A DNA stretch of 64,000 bases from Burkholderia cepacia GG4. GTDB lineage: Bacteria; Pseudomonadota; Gammaproteobacteria; Burkholderiales; Burkholderiaceae. The stretch lies in NCBI RefSeq assembly GCF_000292915.1, contig NC_018514.1, forward strand, positions 1,240,001 to 1,304,000, written 5' to 3'. The translations under genes and the position numbers were made by a program. This document shows, one piece after another, positions 35,253-42,477 of the stretch; position 1 is the stretch's first letter, and each line of letters starts with the position of its first letter. A model generated the notes under the pieces. It was not told the DNA's origin. It saw nothing but the letters and a program-made list of their open reading frames with translations, and searched no databases.

Positions 35253-36101
35253 TCAGCTCGCGGCGCTTCGATATTGCCCCGGCGTGGCGGCCGCGATGCG
35301 CCGGAACGCGCGCTGGAAATGCGCCTGATCCGCAAAGCCCGCATCGAGCGCGACGTCGGCGATCGGCCGGCCTCGGCGCAACTCCGCGCGGCCATACTGC
35401 ACACGACGGTCGATCAGGAACGCGTGCGGCGTCATCCCGTAACGGGCGTTGAACGCGCGGATCAGGTAGGACGGCGACAAGTCGGCGGCCGCGCAGATCG
35501 CATCGAGCGTGACGGCCTGACGGCAATGCGCGGCGATGTAGTCGGCCGCGCGCGCGAGCTTTGCATTGTCGGCCCCGCGCCGCGCCGCGTCGGGCAACTC
35601 GCGATCGAGCGCGCCGTGCAGCCGTGTGAAGAATTCGACCGCCGCGCTCTCCTTGCCGAGCGGATCGACGCCGGGTGCCACGAGCGCGCGGTAAAAGCCG
35701 CCGAACTGCGCGAACAGGTCGCGCCGCTCCGTCAACTTCGGCGAAAACCCGTGAAAATCGCTGTTCGGGTCGCGCCCGAGCGAATGCTGCAGCCGCGCGA
35801 GCCACGGCACGTCCACATAGACCATCCGGTAAGCCCATGCGTCGGGGCCGTACGGATTGCACGCATGCACCTGCTCCGGATCGATGATCACGAGCACGCC
35901 GCGCCCGACATGCGCCTTCGTCGCGCCGTTCAGGTAGGTGCTCGTGCCGCCGACGATCGCGCCGAGCGAAAACGTGTCGTGCGTGTGCTTCGCGTAGCAG
36001 ATCGTCCGCCCGTCGTCGACGGTGCGCGCCTCGATGAACGGCAGCGCGGCGTCGCGCCAGAACGGCGACGGCACAGCGAAGGTGTTGGCGGAACGGCTCA
36101 C
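35253..36101 (-). CDS. AraC-family transcriptional regulator
   Basis: A 282-residue protein. An N-terminal cupin-like AraC ligand-binding domain (about 15-150; CYAKHTHDTFSLGAIVGG, VIIDPEQVHACNP) is followed by two HTH motifs (about 180-280; VTLDAICAAADLSPSYLIRAFNARYGMTPHAFLIDRRVQYGRAELRRG and IADVALDAGFADQAHFQRAFRRIAAATPGQYR). No ATG precedes the conserved part. GTG at 36101 (VSRSANTFAVPSPFWRD) is the most plausible start; other GTGs lie slightly up- and downstream. It is divergent from an SDR gene (166 bp). The stop lies close to the tandem repeat, so slippage there could affect its 3' end region. Confidence 0.87.
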   Translation of the reverse strand: MSRSANTFAVPSPFWRDAALPFIEARTVDDGRTICYAKHTHDTFSLGAIVGGTSTYLNGATKAHVGRGVLVIIDPEQVHACNPYGPDAWAYRMVYVDVPWLARLQHSLGRDPNSDFHGFSPKLTERRDLFAQFGGFYRALVAPGVDPLGKESAAVEFFTRLHGALDRELPDAARRGADNAKLARAADYIAAHCRQAVTLDAICAAADLSPSYLIRAFNARYGMTPHAFLIDRRVQYGRAELRRGRPIADVALDAGFADQAHFQRAFRRIAAATPGQYRSAAS

Positions 36102-36267
36102 GCGACGGGCTCCCGGATCGGACGACGAACGCACACCGTACAAGACTGCGCGGCGCGATGCAACCGCGACCCGACGCGGCGCGGCGCGGCCGGATCGCCT
36201 AAGCTTTGAATTCCGGCCGCCGCGGCGAACGCGGCGGGTTCCGTTCCCTCTTCCAACCGGTACGCTC

Positions 36268-37062
36268 ATGCTCATCGATCTGACAGGCAAGACCGCGGTC
36301 GTCACCGCCTCCACCGCCGGCATCGGGCTGGCAATCGCCGAAGGGCTCGCACGCGCGGGTGCACGCGTCGTCGTCAACGGACGCAGCGACAAGTCGGTCG
36401 AGTCGGCGCGCGCGCTGCTGCGCAGCGCGGTGCCCGACGCGGACGTCGACGGCGTCGCCGCCGACCTGTCCGACGCCGCCGGCGTCGCCCGCGTCACGCA
36501 ACATACGCCGGAAGCTGACATCCTCGTCAACAATGCGGGCATCTACGGGCTGAAGGGATTCTTCGACATCGACGACGACGAATGGGCGCATTACTTCCAG
36601 ATGAACGTGATGTCCGGCGTGCGCCTGGCGCGGCATTACCTGACGGGCATGCTGGCACGCAACACGGGCCGCATCGTGTTCATTTCGTCGGAATCGGGCC
36701 TGAACATCCCGGTCGACATGATTCACTACGGGTTCACGAAAACCGCGCAGCTGGCAATCGCGCGCGGTCTCGCGAAACTCGCGGCCGGGACCAACGTGAC
36801 GGTCAATTCGGTGCTGCCGGGGCCGACGATGTCGGAAGGCGTGCGGGCGATGCTGAAGGCGACGGCCGACGAAACGGGCCGCAGCATCGATGACGTCGCG
36901 GTGGATTTCGTGCGCAGCGAGCGCGCGACGTCGATCATCCAGCGGCCGGCGCAACCGGAGGAAATCGCGAATCTGGTGGTGTACGTGTGTTCGCCGCAGG
37001 CTTCGGCGACGACGGGCGCCGCGCTGCGCGCCGACGGCGGCGTGCTCGACACGATCGCTTGA
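36268..37062 (+). CDS. Short-chain dehydrogenase/reductase (SDR)
   Basis: A 264-residue classical SDR. The Rossmann motif is KTAVVTASTAGIGLAIAEG (about 8-26), NNAG is at about 91, and the active site has Ser in VFISSESG and the Tyr/Lys pair in HYGFTKTAQ. It ends in TTGAALRADGGVLDT as in FabG-like oxidoreductases. The Gly-rich motif TASTAGIG differs slightly from the usual TGxxxGIG. Substrate unknown. It is divergent from an AraC-family regulator that may control it. Confidence 0.88.
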   Translation: MLIDLTGKTAVVTASTAGIGLAIAEGLARAGARVVVNGRSDKSVESARALLRSAVPDADVDGVAADLSDAAGVARVTQHTPEADILVNNAGIYGLKGFFDIDDDEWAHYFQMNVMSGVRLARHYLTGMLARNTGRIVFISSESGLNIPVDMIHYGFTKTAQLAIARGLAKLAAGTNVTVNSVLPGPTMSEGVRAMLKATADETGRSIDDVAVDFVRSERATSIIQRPAQPEEIANLVVYVCSPQASATTGAALRADGGVLDTIA

Positions 37063-37106
37063 TGGCCCGCTGACCGGCACGCCAGGAGCGTCGGAGCGCC
37101 GCCGCC

Positions 37107-37505
37107 CTATCGGGAAGCGGCCTTGGCCGGCTGGAGCGTGCCCTTGCGGTCGGCGTCCATGCAGGTATCGAAGCCGTGTTGCGTGACGGCACCGGCGTTG
37201 TCGAACACGACGAAGAAAGTGCGGTGATCGTTGCCGTGCTCGATGAAGTAGTTGTAGCAGACGCCGCTGCCGTTGCGGACCATCCACACGCTGCGCGGGT
37301 TGCCGCCGGCGCGGACGACGTCGGCGCGCGTCGCGCCGTGTCGCGACGCGGCCCTCGCCAGCGGCGTGCGCGAATACGAGAACGGCAGCCACGAGTCGAA
37401 CCACGCGCAGCCGTGCAGCATCAGGCAGCTGGCGGCCAGGGAGAGCGTCGCTGCGGGGCGGGACATCGAAATCAATCGCATGCTGGGTGAAATCTGCTGC
37501 GCCAT
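37107..37505 (-). CDS. Small lipoprotein with BamE/SmpA-like domain
   Basis: A 132-residue protein with an N-terminal lipoprotein signal (SLAASCLMLHGC, lipobox Cys at about residue 33). The mature part RHGATRADVVRAGGNPRSVWMVRNGSGVCYNYFIE...FFVVFDNAGAVTQHGF follows the pattern of BamE/OmlA/OsmE-type outer-membrane lipoproteins: a helix with G-x-T-x-x-D-V, a glycine-proline turn, then beta strands. The resemblance is at pattern level only. An in-frame ATG eight codons later (37481, MRLISMSRP) gives a more standard signal peptide. It appears to be a single gene; role probably structural or stress-related in the envelope. Confidence 0.7.
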   Translation of the reverse strand: MAQQISPSMRLISMSRPAATLSLAASCLMLHGCAWFDSWLPFSYSRTPLARAASRHGATRADVVRAGGNPRSVWMVRNGSGVCYNYFIEHGNDHRTFFVVFDNAGAVTQHGFDTCMDADRKGTLQPAKAASR

Positions 37506-37704
37506 GCCGGCGTGATCGAAAGCCCCATGCTACTAGACCTTTGGGTCCGGATCGAAAAGAAATGTAGAGACTTGTGTCCGACGCCCCGCCCGACGCAGTC
37601 CGGCGCGCGCCCGATCGTCGCGAATCGTTGCGGCACCGCGCGGGCTCGCACACGCGTCGATGCCGTTGCGCCGATGTGACGAATCGGCGCAACGGTCGGC
37701 ATCG

Positions 37705-38775
37705 TCAAGCGACCCATTCGGTCCACAGCATCGTCAGCACCGTCATCAGCGCCGGGCCGACGAACAGCCCGATCAGCCCGAACGTCTCGGCACCGCCGAG
37801 GATGCCGAACAGCACGAGCAGGAACGGCAAGCGGGTCGAGCTGCCGATCAGCACCGGCCGCACGAAATGCTCGGCGACGAACACGACCACGAAGCCGAGC
37901 ACCAGCACCACGACGGCCCACACGGTCGCGCCCTGCACGAACAGCCAGAGCGCCGCACCGCAGAACACGATCGGCGCGCAGAACGGCAGCATCGCGGCAA
38001 CCGCCGTGACGAGTCCGAGCAGCGCCGCATGCGGCACCCCAGCCAGCGCATACCCGACACCGAGAATCGCGCCTTCGCCGAGCCCGACCACGACGAGCCC
38101 CGTCACCGTGCCGTACACGGCCTCGACCATCCGCTCGATCAGATCGGCCCCGCCGCGGCCGAACGCGCGCCGCGCGCCTTCCAGCAACGCGCCCGACAGC
38201 TTGTGGCCCGCGCGCAGGATCACGAACAGCGTGACCAGCATGAAGCCGAACTCGAACAGCGCATGTGCGAGCTTGGTGCCGAACTGCCGGCCGAACGCGA
38301 TGAACTTCTCGCCGCTCGCGCCATGCATCGCCGTGCCTGCATGCAGCGGATGACCGAGATTGGCCTGCCACCATTCGGTGATCTGCGCGGCGCCGTAAGG
38401 CAGCCGGCCGACGACGTCCGGCAGCGGAATGCCGTTGTCCTGGATCGTGTGCAGCCAGATGCTCAGGTCGTGCTCCTGCGAGATCGCCTGGCCCAGCGCG
38501 ATCGCCACCGGCAACACGACCAGCAGCGAAATCCCCGCGGTGATGACGGTCGCGATCAGGGTCGGCCGGTCGCGAAACCAGCGGTCCGATTCGAAGCGTC
38601 TCAGCAACGGCCACATCGTGATGGCGATCACGCATGCCCACGCGATGGCGGGCAGGAAATCGCGGATCACCCACAGCGCGAGCACCAGCAGCGCCGCATA
38701 CAGCACGGCGCGGGCGATCTGCTGCGCGCGCGGCCGCGCGGCGGGATCGTGGGACGGCGGGACATGTGCGTGCAT
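37705..38775 (-). CDS. AI-2E family membrane transporter (YdiK/PerM-like)
   Basis: A 356-residue inner-membrane protein with about eight helices and the family tail FLLVLFGILGGAETFGLIGLFVGPALMTVLTMLW (GGxxxFGxxGxxxGP motif). The large middle loop contains WLHTIQDNGIPLPD. Family members have been linked to AI-2 export, Na+/H+ antiport or other roles, so function is open. The start at 38775 (MHAHVPPSHDPAARPRAQQIARAVLYAALL) is chosen because helix 1 follows; the open frame runs further but overlaps a terminator hairpin. Single-gene unit. Confidence 0.87.
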   Translation of the reverse strand: MHAHVPPSHDPAARPRAQQIARAVLYAALLVLALWVIRDFLPAIAWACVIAITMWPLLRRFESDRWFRDRPTLIATVITAGISLLVVLPVAIALGQAISQEHDLSIWLHTIQDNGIPLPDVVGRLPYGAAQITEWWQANLGHPLHAGTAMHGASGEKFIAFGRQFGTKLAHALFEFGFMLVTLFVILRAGHKLSGALLEGARRAFGRGGADLIERMVEAVYGTVTGLVVVGLGEGAILGVGYALAGVPHAALLGLVTAVAAMLPFCAPIVFCGAALWLFVQGATVWAVVVLVLGFVVVFVAEHFVRPVLIGSSTRLPFLLVLFGILGGAETFGLIGLFVGPALMTVLTMLWTEWVA

Positions 38776-38792
38776 GGCACCTCGGTCGAAAT

Positions 38793-38840
38793 GAAAAAAT
38801 GGCGGTTCGCGCAGGCCGAAGACCTGTACGAACCGCCATT
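38793..38840 (-). terminator. Terminator of the DJ-1/Old Yellow Enzyme operon
   Basis: A perfect 12-bp stem (AATGGCGGTTCG / CGAACCGCCATT) with a 19-base loop that holds a further 4-bp stem (CAGG/CCTG). On the minus strand it is followed by six T. It lies 96 bp beyond the oxidoreductase stop and just before the AI-2E gene, so it insulates the two units. Confidence 0.8.
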
Positions 38841-38935
38841 CTATCCATCGCCGCCGCAACGGCATGCGCACGCAGTGCCAAGCATCGTCAAATGCGTGCC
38901 GTGAACGCCGCGGCGCCGCGCGATGCAGCGCGCGC

Positions 38936-40045
38936 TCAGGCCACCTTGTCGGCGATGCGATAGCGTTCGAGCCAGTGCGCGTACGGCGCGGGCAGCGTCC
39001 ACGACGGACGCTCGACGCCGAGCTGCTTGGCCGCGTAGTACGGCCAGTGCGGATCGGCAAGATGCGCGCGGCCGACCATCACGAGGTCGAGCTGCTCTTC
39101 GGCGACGACGCGGTTCGCCAGTTGCGGGGTGTCGATGCCCCATGCGGACGACACCGGCAAGCCGGCCTCGCGGCGCACACGTTCAGCGATCGGCGCGAGG
39201 AACGCCGGGCCCCACGGAATCCGCGCGTCAGGCGTCGAGAAGCCGACCGACACGCTCAGCATGTCGAGCCCTTCCTGCTTCATCCGCTGCGTGAGCGCGA
39301 TCGATTCGGCGAGCGTCTCTTCGTCGCGGCCGTCGTATTCGATCACGCCGAGACGCGCGGTCAGCGGCAGGTGCTCCGGCCAGACCTGGCGGACGGCCTT
39401 CAGCGTGTCGACGAGGAAACGGCCGCGGTTTTCGGCCGAACCGCCGTATTCGTCGTCGCGCTGGTTCGAATGCACCGAGAAGAAGCTCTGGCCGAGATAG
39501 CCGTGCGCAAAGTGCAGTTCGAGCCATTCGAAGCCGAGGTCGCGGGCGCGCTTCGCCGACGCCACGAAGTCGGCCTGCACGCGTGCGATGTCGTCGTGCG
39601 TCATCGCACGCGGCGTCTTCGGCAGGTGCGCGCCGAACGGCACGGCCGACGGTGCGATGGTCTGCCAGCCGTGCGGATCGCCGTCGGCGATGTGGTCGTC
39701 GCCTTCCCACGGGCGGTTCGCGCTCGCCTTGCGGCCCGCATGCGCGATCTGGATGCCGGGCACCGAGCCGGCCGCCTTGATCGCCGCGACCGACGGCGCG
39801 AACGCCTCGGCCTGCGCATCGGTCCACAGCCCGGCGCAGCCCGGCGTGATGCGGCCTTCCGGCGACACGGCCGTCGCCTCCGCGATCACGAGGCCCGCGC
39901 CGCCGCGCGCGATGCCGGCCAGATGCACGTGATGCCAGTCGTTGACGACGCCGTCTTCGGCGACGTACTGGCACATCGGCGGCACCGCAATGCGGTTGCG
40001 CAGCGTGACATCCTTGAGTTTGAACGGTTCGAACAGGGCAGACAT
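38936..40045 (-). CDS. Old Yellow Enzyme family NADH:flavin oxidoreductase (XenA/YqjM-like)
   Basis: A 369-residue FMN enzyme with a TIM barrel. The start LFEPFKLKDVTLRNRIAVPPMCQYVAEDG has Cys25 as in the XenA/YqjM thermophilic-like class. HAGRKASAN, HFAHGYLGQSFFS, NQRDDEYGGSAENRGRFL and the phosphate-binding VMVGRAHLADP are all present. Such enzymes reduce activated C=C bonds, quinones, nitro compounds and nitrate esters with NAD(P)H, and serve in electrophile detoxification. The gene lies 122 bp downstream of a DJ-1-type gene on the same strand, and two NemR-like operator boxes sit upstream of that gene. Confidence 0.92.
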   Translation of the reverse strand: MSALFEPFKLKDVTLRNRIAVPPMCQYVAEDGVVNDWHHVHLAGIARGGAGLVIAEATAVSPEGRITPGCAGLWTDAQAEAFAPSVAAIKAAGSVPGIQIAHAGRKASANRPWEGDDHIADGDPHGWQTIAPSAVPFGAHLPKTPRAMTHDDIARVQADFVASAKRARDLGFEWLELHFAHGYLGQSFFSVHSNQRDDEYGGSAENRGRFLVDTLKAVRQVWPEHLPLTARLGVIEYDGRDEETLAESIALTQRMKQEGLDMLSVSVGFSTPDARIPWGPAFLAPIAERVRREAGLPVSSAWGIDTPQLANRVVAEEQLDLVMVGRAHLADPHWPYYAAKQLGVERPSWTLPAPYAHWLERYRIADKVA

Positions 40046-40083
40046 CCACGACTCCTTTGCTTGGTTCTGCGAAACGACTGGAT

Positions 40084-40112
40084 GTTCCACCGTGCGGTGC
40101 GCACGGTGGAAC
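40084..40112 (-). promoter_or_regulatory. Perfect 12-bp inverted repeat in the leader of the Old Yellow Enzyme gene
   Basis: GTTCCACCGTGC / GCACGGTGGAAC with a 5-base loop, between the DJ-1 stop and the oxidoreductase start (39 bp before its ATG). There is no T-tract, so it is not a typical terminator. It may be an operator or an mRNA hairpin that sets relative expression of the two genes. Confidence 0.6.
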
Positions 40113-40167
40113 GATATGGATTGTCGTCGGGCCGGCTGCGCCCGACGACGGCGACGGCCGGGCCGGC

Positions 40168-40854
40168 TTACCGGCGGCCGAGCTGCGCGAGCAGCGCCTC
40201 GGCCGCGGGCTCCGACGATGCGGGGTTCTGCCCCGTGATCAGCAGCCCGTCGGTGACGACATGCGGTACCCAGTCGGCACTGCGCTCGAACTGCGCACCG
40301 TTGGTCTTCAGCATGTCCTCGACGAGGAACGGCACCACTTCCGTCAGCTCGACGGCCGCTTCCTCGCTGTTGGTGAAGCCCGTCACACGCTTGCCGCGCA
40401 CAACCGACTCGCCGGTTTTCGGGTCCTTCACGTGGCGCAGCACGCCCGGCGCATGGCACACGGCCGCGACCGGCTTGCCGGCCGACAGCGCGCGCTCGAT
40501 CAGGCCGATCGAATGCAGATCCTCGGCGAGATCCCACAGCGGGCCATGGCCACCCGGATAGAACACCGCGTCGTAATCGTCGATCGACACGTCGGCCAGC
40601 TTGCGCGTGGCCGCGAGATCGGCCTTGGCCGCCGAATCGGCGTCGAAGCGGCGTGTCGCGTCGGTCTGCGCGGCCGGATCGCTGCTTTTCGGGTCGAGCG
40701 GCGGCTGGCCGCCTTTTGGCGACGCGAGCGTCAGCTCGACGCCCGCATCCTTGAACGCGTAGTACGGCGCGGCCAGTTCCTCGAGCCAGAAGCCGGTTTT
40801 CTTGCCGGTGTCGCCGAGCGTGTCGTGCGAAGTCAGGACAACCAGAATCTTCAT
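40168..40854 (-). CDS. DJ-1/PfpI family protein (Hsp31/glyoxalase III-like)
   Basis: A 228-residue class I glutamine-amidotransferase-fold protein of the Hsp31-like branch. The nucleophile Cys133-His134 pair is in AAVCHAPGVL, the conserved Glu is in FWLEEL (about residue 25), and YPGGHGPLWDLAED is the family loop. Relatives have chaperone, deglycase or methylglyoxal-converting (glyoxalase III) activity. It is the first gene of an operon with an Old Yellow Enzyme. Its 420-bp upstream region holds two boxes resembling NemR operators. That context suggests protection from reactive carbonyls or quinones. Confidence 0.9.
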   Translation of the reverse strand: MKILVVLTSHDTLGDTGKKTGFWLEELAAPYYAFKDAGVELTLASPKGGQPPLDPKSSDPAAQTDATRRFDADSAAKADLAATRKLADVSIDDYDAVFYPGGHGPLWDLAEDLHSIGLIERALSAGKPVAAVCHAPGVLRHVKDPKTGESVVRGKRVTGFTNSEEAAVELTEVVPFLVEDMLKTNGAQFERSADWVPHVVTDGLLITGQNPASSEPAAEALLAQLGRR

Positions 40855-41008
40855 GATCGGACACTCCTTCGAAATGGGGGAACGGGGCCGCGTCGTACGG
40901 CGGCCAGCATGACGCCCGCCGCGTGCCGGACGACGGCGCGCCTGCCGGTTAGTCAGCTATCGCGCGTCAACGTGCCGCTTACGTACCGAAAATGCTGTCC
41001 AACTCTAT

Positions 41009-41023
41009 TAGACCAGTCGTCTA
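41009..41023. promoter_or_regulatory. NemR-like (TetR-family) operator box 1
   Basis: TAGAC-CAGTC-GTCTA, a 5-bp inverted repeat with 5-bp centre, 155 bp upstream of the DJ-1 start. It is close in form to the TAGACC-N-GGTCTA type sites of the E. coli NemR repressor, which controls an Old Yellow Enzyme and glyoxalase I. Assignment by resemblance. Confidence 0.6.
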
Positions 41024-41158
41024 GATGTGCGCCGAAAAAAACGACGGCGTCTGCGGCACGACCAGCATCGCAGCGCGATATGGCATTTTCGCGTACGGGT
41101 CGCGCACGGCAAGCACGGCGTCATATTTCATTCTCGAGGTCGGATGATATCCGCGGAT

Positions 41159-41173
41159 TAGACCGGTCGTCTA
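41159..41173. promoter_or_regulatory. NemR-like operator box 2
   Basis: TAGAC-CGGTC-GTCTA, one base different from box 1 and exactly 150 bp from it. The centre is itself self-complementary (GACCGGTC). It probably belonged to, or still serves, a second promoter in this gap. Confidence 0.6.
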
Positions 41174-41274
41174 GCGACGAGGCATTCAGCCCTGCCGCCA
41201 TCATGGCTTTTGCCGCGGGCGCGCGTCCCGCAACGTCCGTTGCCGAGCGCGCCCCACTCGCGCCACCCCATCGG

Positions 41275-42309
41275 CTAGCCGTGCAGCGGCCCATCAGTAT
41301 CGCCGGCCTCGATCACCGGCAGCTCGAGTCGATGGCCGTGCACGCCGTCCGCGAGCAGCCCCAGCATCAGGTCCGCCAGCGCACGCCCCGATGCGTGTCC
41401 GGTCGGCTGCACCACCGCCGTCACGCGATGCGGATGCGCGACGTCGGGCGGCACGCCGTCATAGACGATCAACGAGATGTCGCGGCCCAGGCGCAGCCCG
41501 CTGTCGGCCAGCGCCCGAAACGCGCCGCCGCCGGCGATATTGTTGTCGACCAGCAGCGCCGTCGGCCGCTCGGCCCGCGCGAGCAGTGCCTGCGCGCCCT
41601 GCTGCCCGCCGTCGCGCGTGAACGGACACTCGACCAGCAGCGCCGGATCAGGTTCGATGCCGGCTTCGCGCAGCGCGGCGAGATAGCCGGCGCGACGCTG
41701 CATCGCGAAATTGAGCGACAGCGGCGCGCTGATCATCGCGATGCGTCGATGGCCAAAGCCGATCAGGCGCCGCACGGCATCGCATGCGCCGGCCTCGTTG
41801 TCGAAATCGAACCACGCGTAAGGCTCGGCGGCTTGCGTGCGGCCATAGGCGACGTACGGAAACGCACTCGAGCGCAGGTACGCGAGGCGCGGATCGTCGA
41901 CCAGCGTGCGTGCGACGATCAGCCCGTCGACGAGCTTGCCGTCGACGAGCCGCCGATACGTGTCCAGCTCGGCGTTCGGCCGCGCCGACGCGATGAAGAA
42001 GTCGAGATTGCGCTCGGCGAGCCGCTCCGTGATGCCCGCAACGACCTCGCCGAAACGCGGATCGCCGAGATCGCCTGCGCCGAACGGATACACGATGCCG
42101 ATCGCATCGGCCCGCCCGGTCGCCAGCCGGCGCGCGGTCGGATCCGCGACATAGCCGAGTTCGCGCGCGACCTTCATCACGCGTTCCCGGGTCGCCTCGC
42201 TCACGTCGTCATAGCCGTTCAGCGCACGGCTGACCGTCGTGCGCGACAGCCCGAGCGCATCCGACAGCGCCTTCAGATTCACCTTCACGTCGCTCCTCGC
42301 GTTGTGCAT
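41275..42309 (-). CDS. LacI-family repressor of the levan module
   Basis: A 344-residue LacI/GalR protein. The N-terminal HTH and hinge (about 8-62; VNLKALSDALGLSRTTVSRALNGYDDVSEATRERVMKVARELGYVADPTARRLATGR) precede a sugar-binding periplasmic-type domain (about 65-335). ALDDR-type effector residues include WFDFDNEAG and DGVPPDVAHPHRVTAVVQP. It is divergent from the levansucrase gene (168 bp). Two palindromes with the LacI-family core AAACCGGTTT sit in the shared promoter region, so it very likely represses levan production and itself, responding to sucrose or a fructose-containing sugar. Confidence 0.92.
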   Translation of the reverse strand: MHNARSDVKVNLKALSDALGLSRTTVSRALNGYDDVSEATRERVMKVARELGYVADPTARRLATGRADAIGIVYPFGAGDLGDPRFGEVVAGITERLAERNLDFFIASARPNAELDTYRRLVDGKLVDGLIVARTLVDDPRLAYLRSSAFPYVAYGRTQAAEPYAWFDFDNEAGACDAVRRLIGFGHRRIAMISAPLSLNFAMQRRAGYLAALREAGIEPDPALLVECPFTRDGGQQGAQALLARAERPTALLVDNNIAGGGAFRALADSGLRLGRDISLIVYDGVPPDVAHPHRVTAVVQPTGHASGRALADLMLGLLADGVHGHRLELPVIEAGDTDGPLHG

Positions 42310-42379
42310 GCCATTCGGCCAGGCCGCTTGTGCGGCAATTATTTCCGAATGGTAGTTATTACCGTCAAATATTTATCTT

Positions 42380-42425
42380 TTGACGTCCAAACCGGTTTGA
42401 AATAGCATCCAAACCGGTTTGGATG
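42380..42425 (+). promoter_or_regulatory. Levansucrase promoter with two LacI-type operators
   Basis: TTGACG (42380-42385) and TAGCAT (42403-42408), 17 bp apart, form a plausible -35/-10. Operator 1 (CCAAACCGGTTTGA, 42387-42400) fills the spacer. Operator 2, a perfect 20-bp palindrome with core AAACCGGTTT (42406-42425), covers the -10 and start point. The operator centres are 22 bp apart, two helical turns. Strong repression by the adjacent LacI protein is expected. Confidence 0.8.
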
Positions 42426-42477
42426 TCGATACCGCCGTCAGCCGCTCTCTTTCACCGTCAACGGAAACTACGCCGAC

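Larger units (their letters stand above)
40855..41274. other. Long regulatory gap upstream of the DJ-1 gene
   Basis: 420 bp without a convincing gene, between the LacI gene stop and the DJ-1 start. It is AT-richer than its neighbours and holds two near-identical TetR/NemR-like boxes. I see no intact regulator gene; a former TetR gene may have been lost here (inference). Confidence 0.55.

Noticed and set aside
35088..36209. Plus-strand frame encoding repeated Cys-Gly-Val-Arg units through the tandem repeat
   Set aside because: The repetitive peptide is a by-product of the 7-bp repeat, and the rest is antisense to the AraC regulator.
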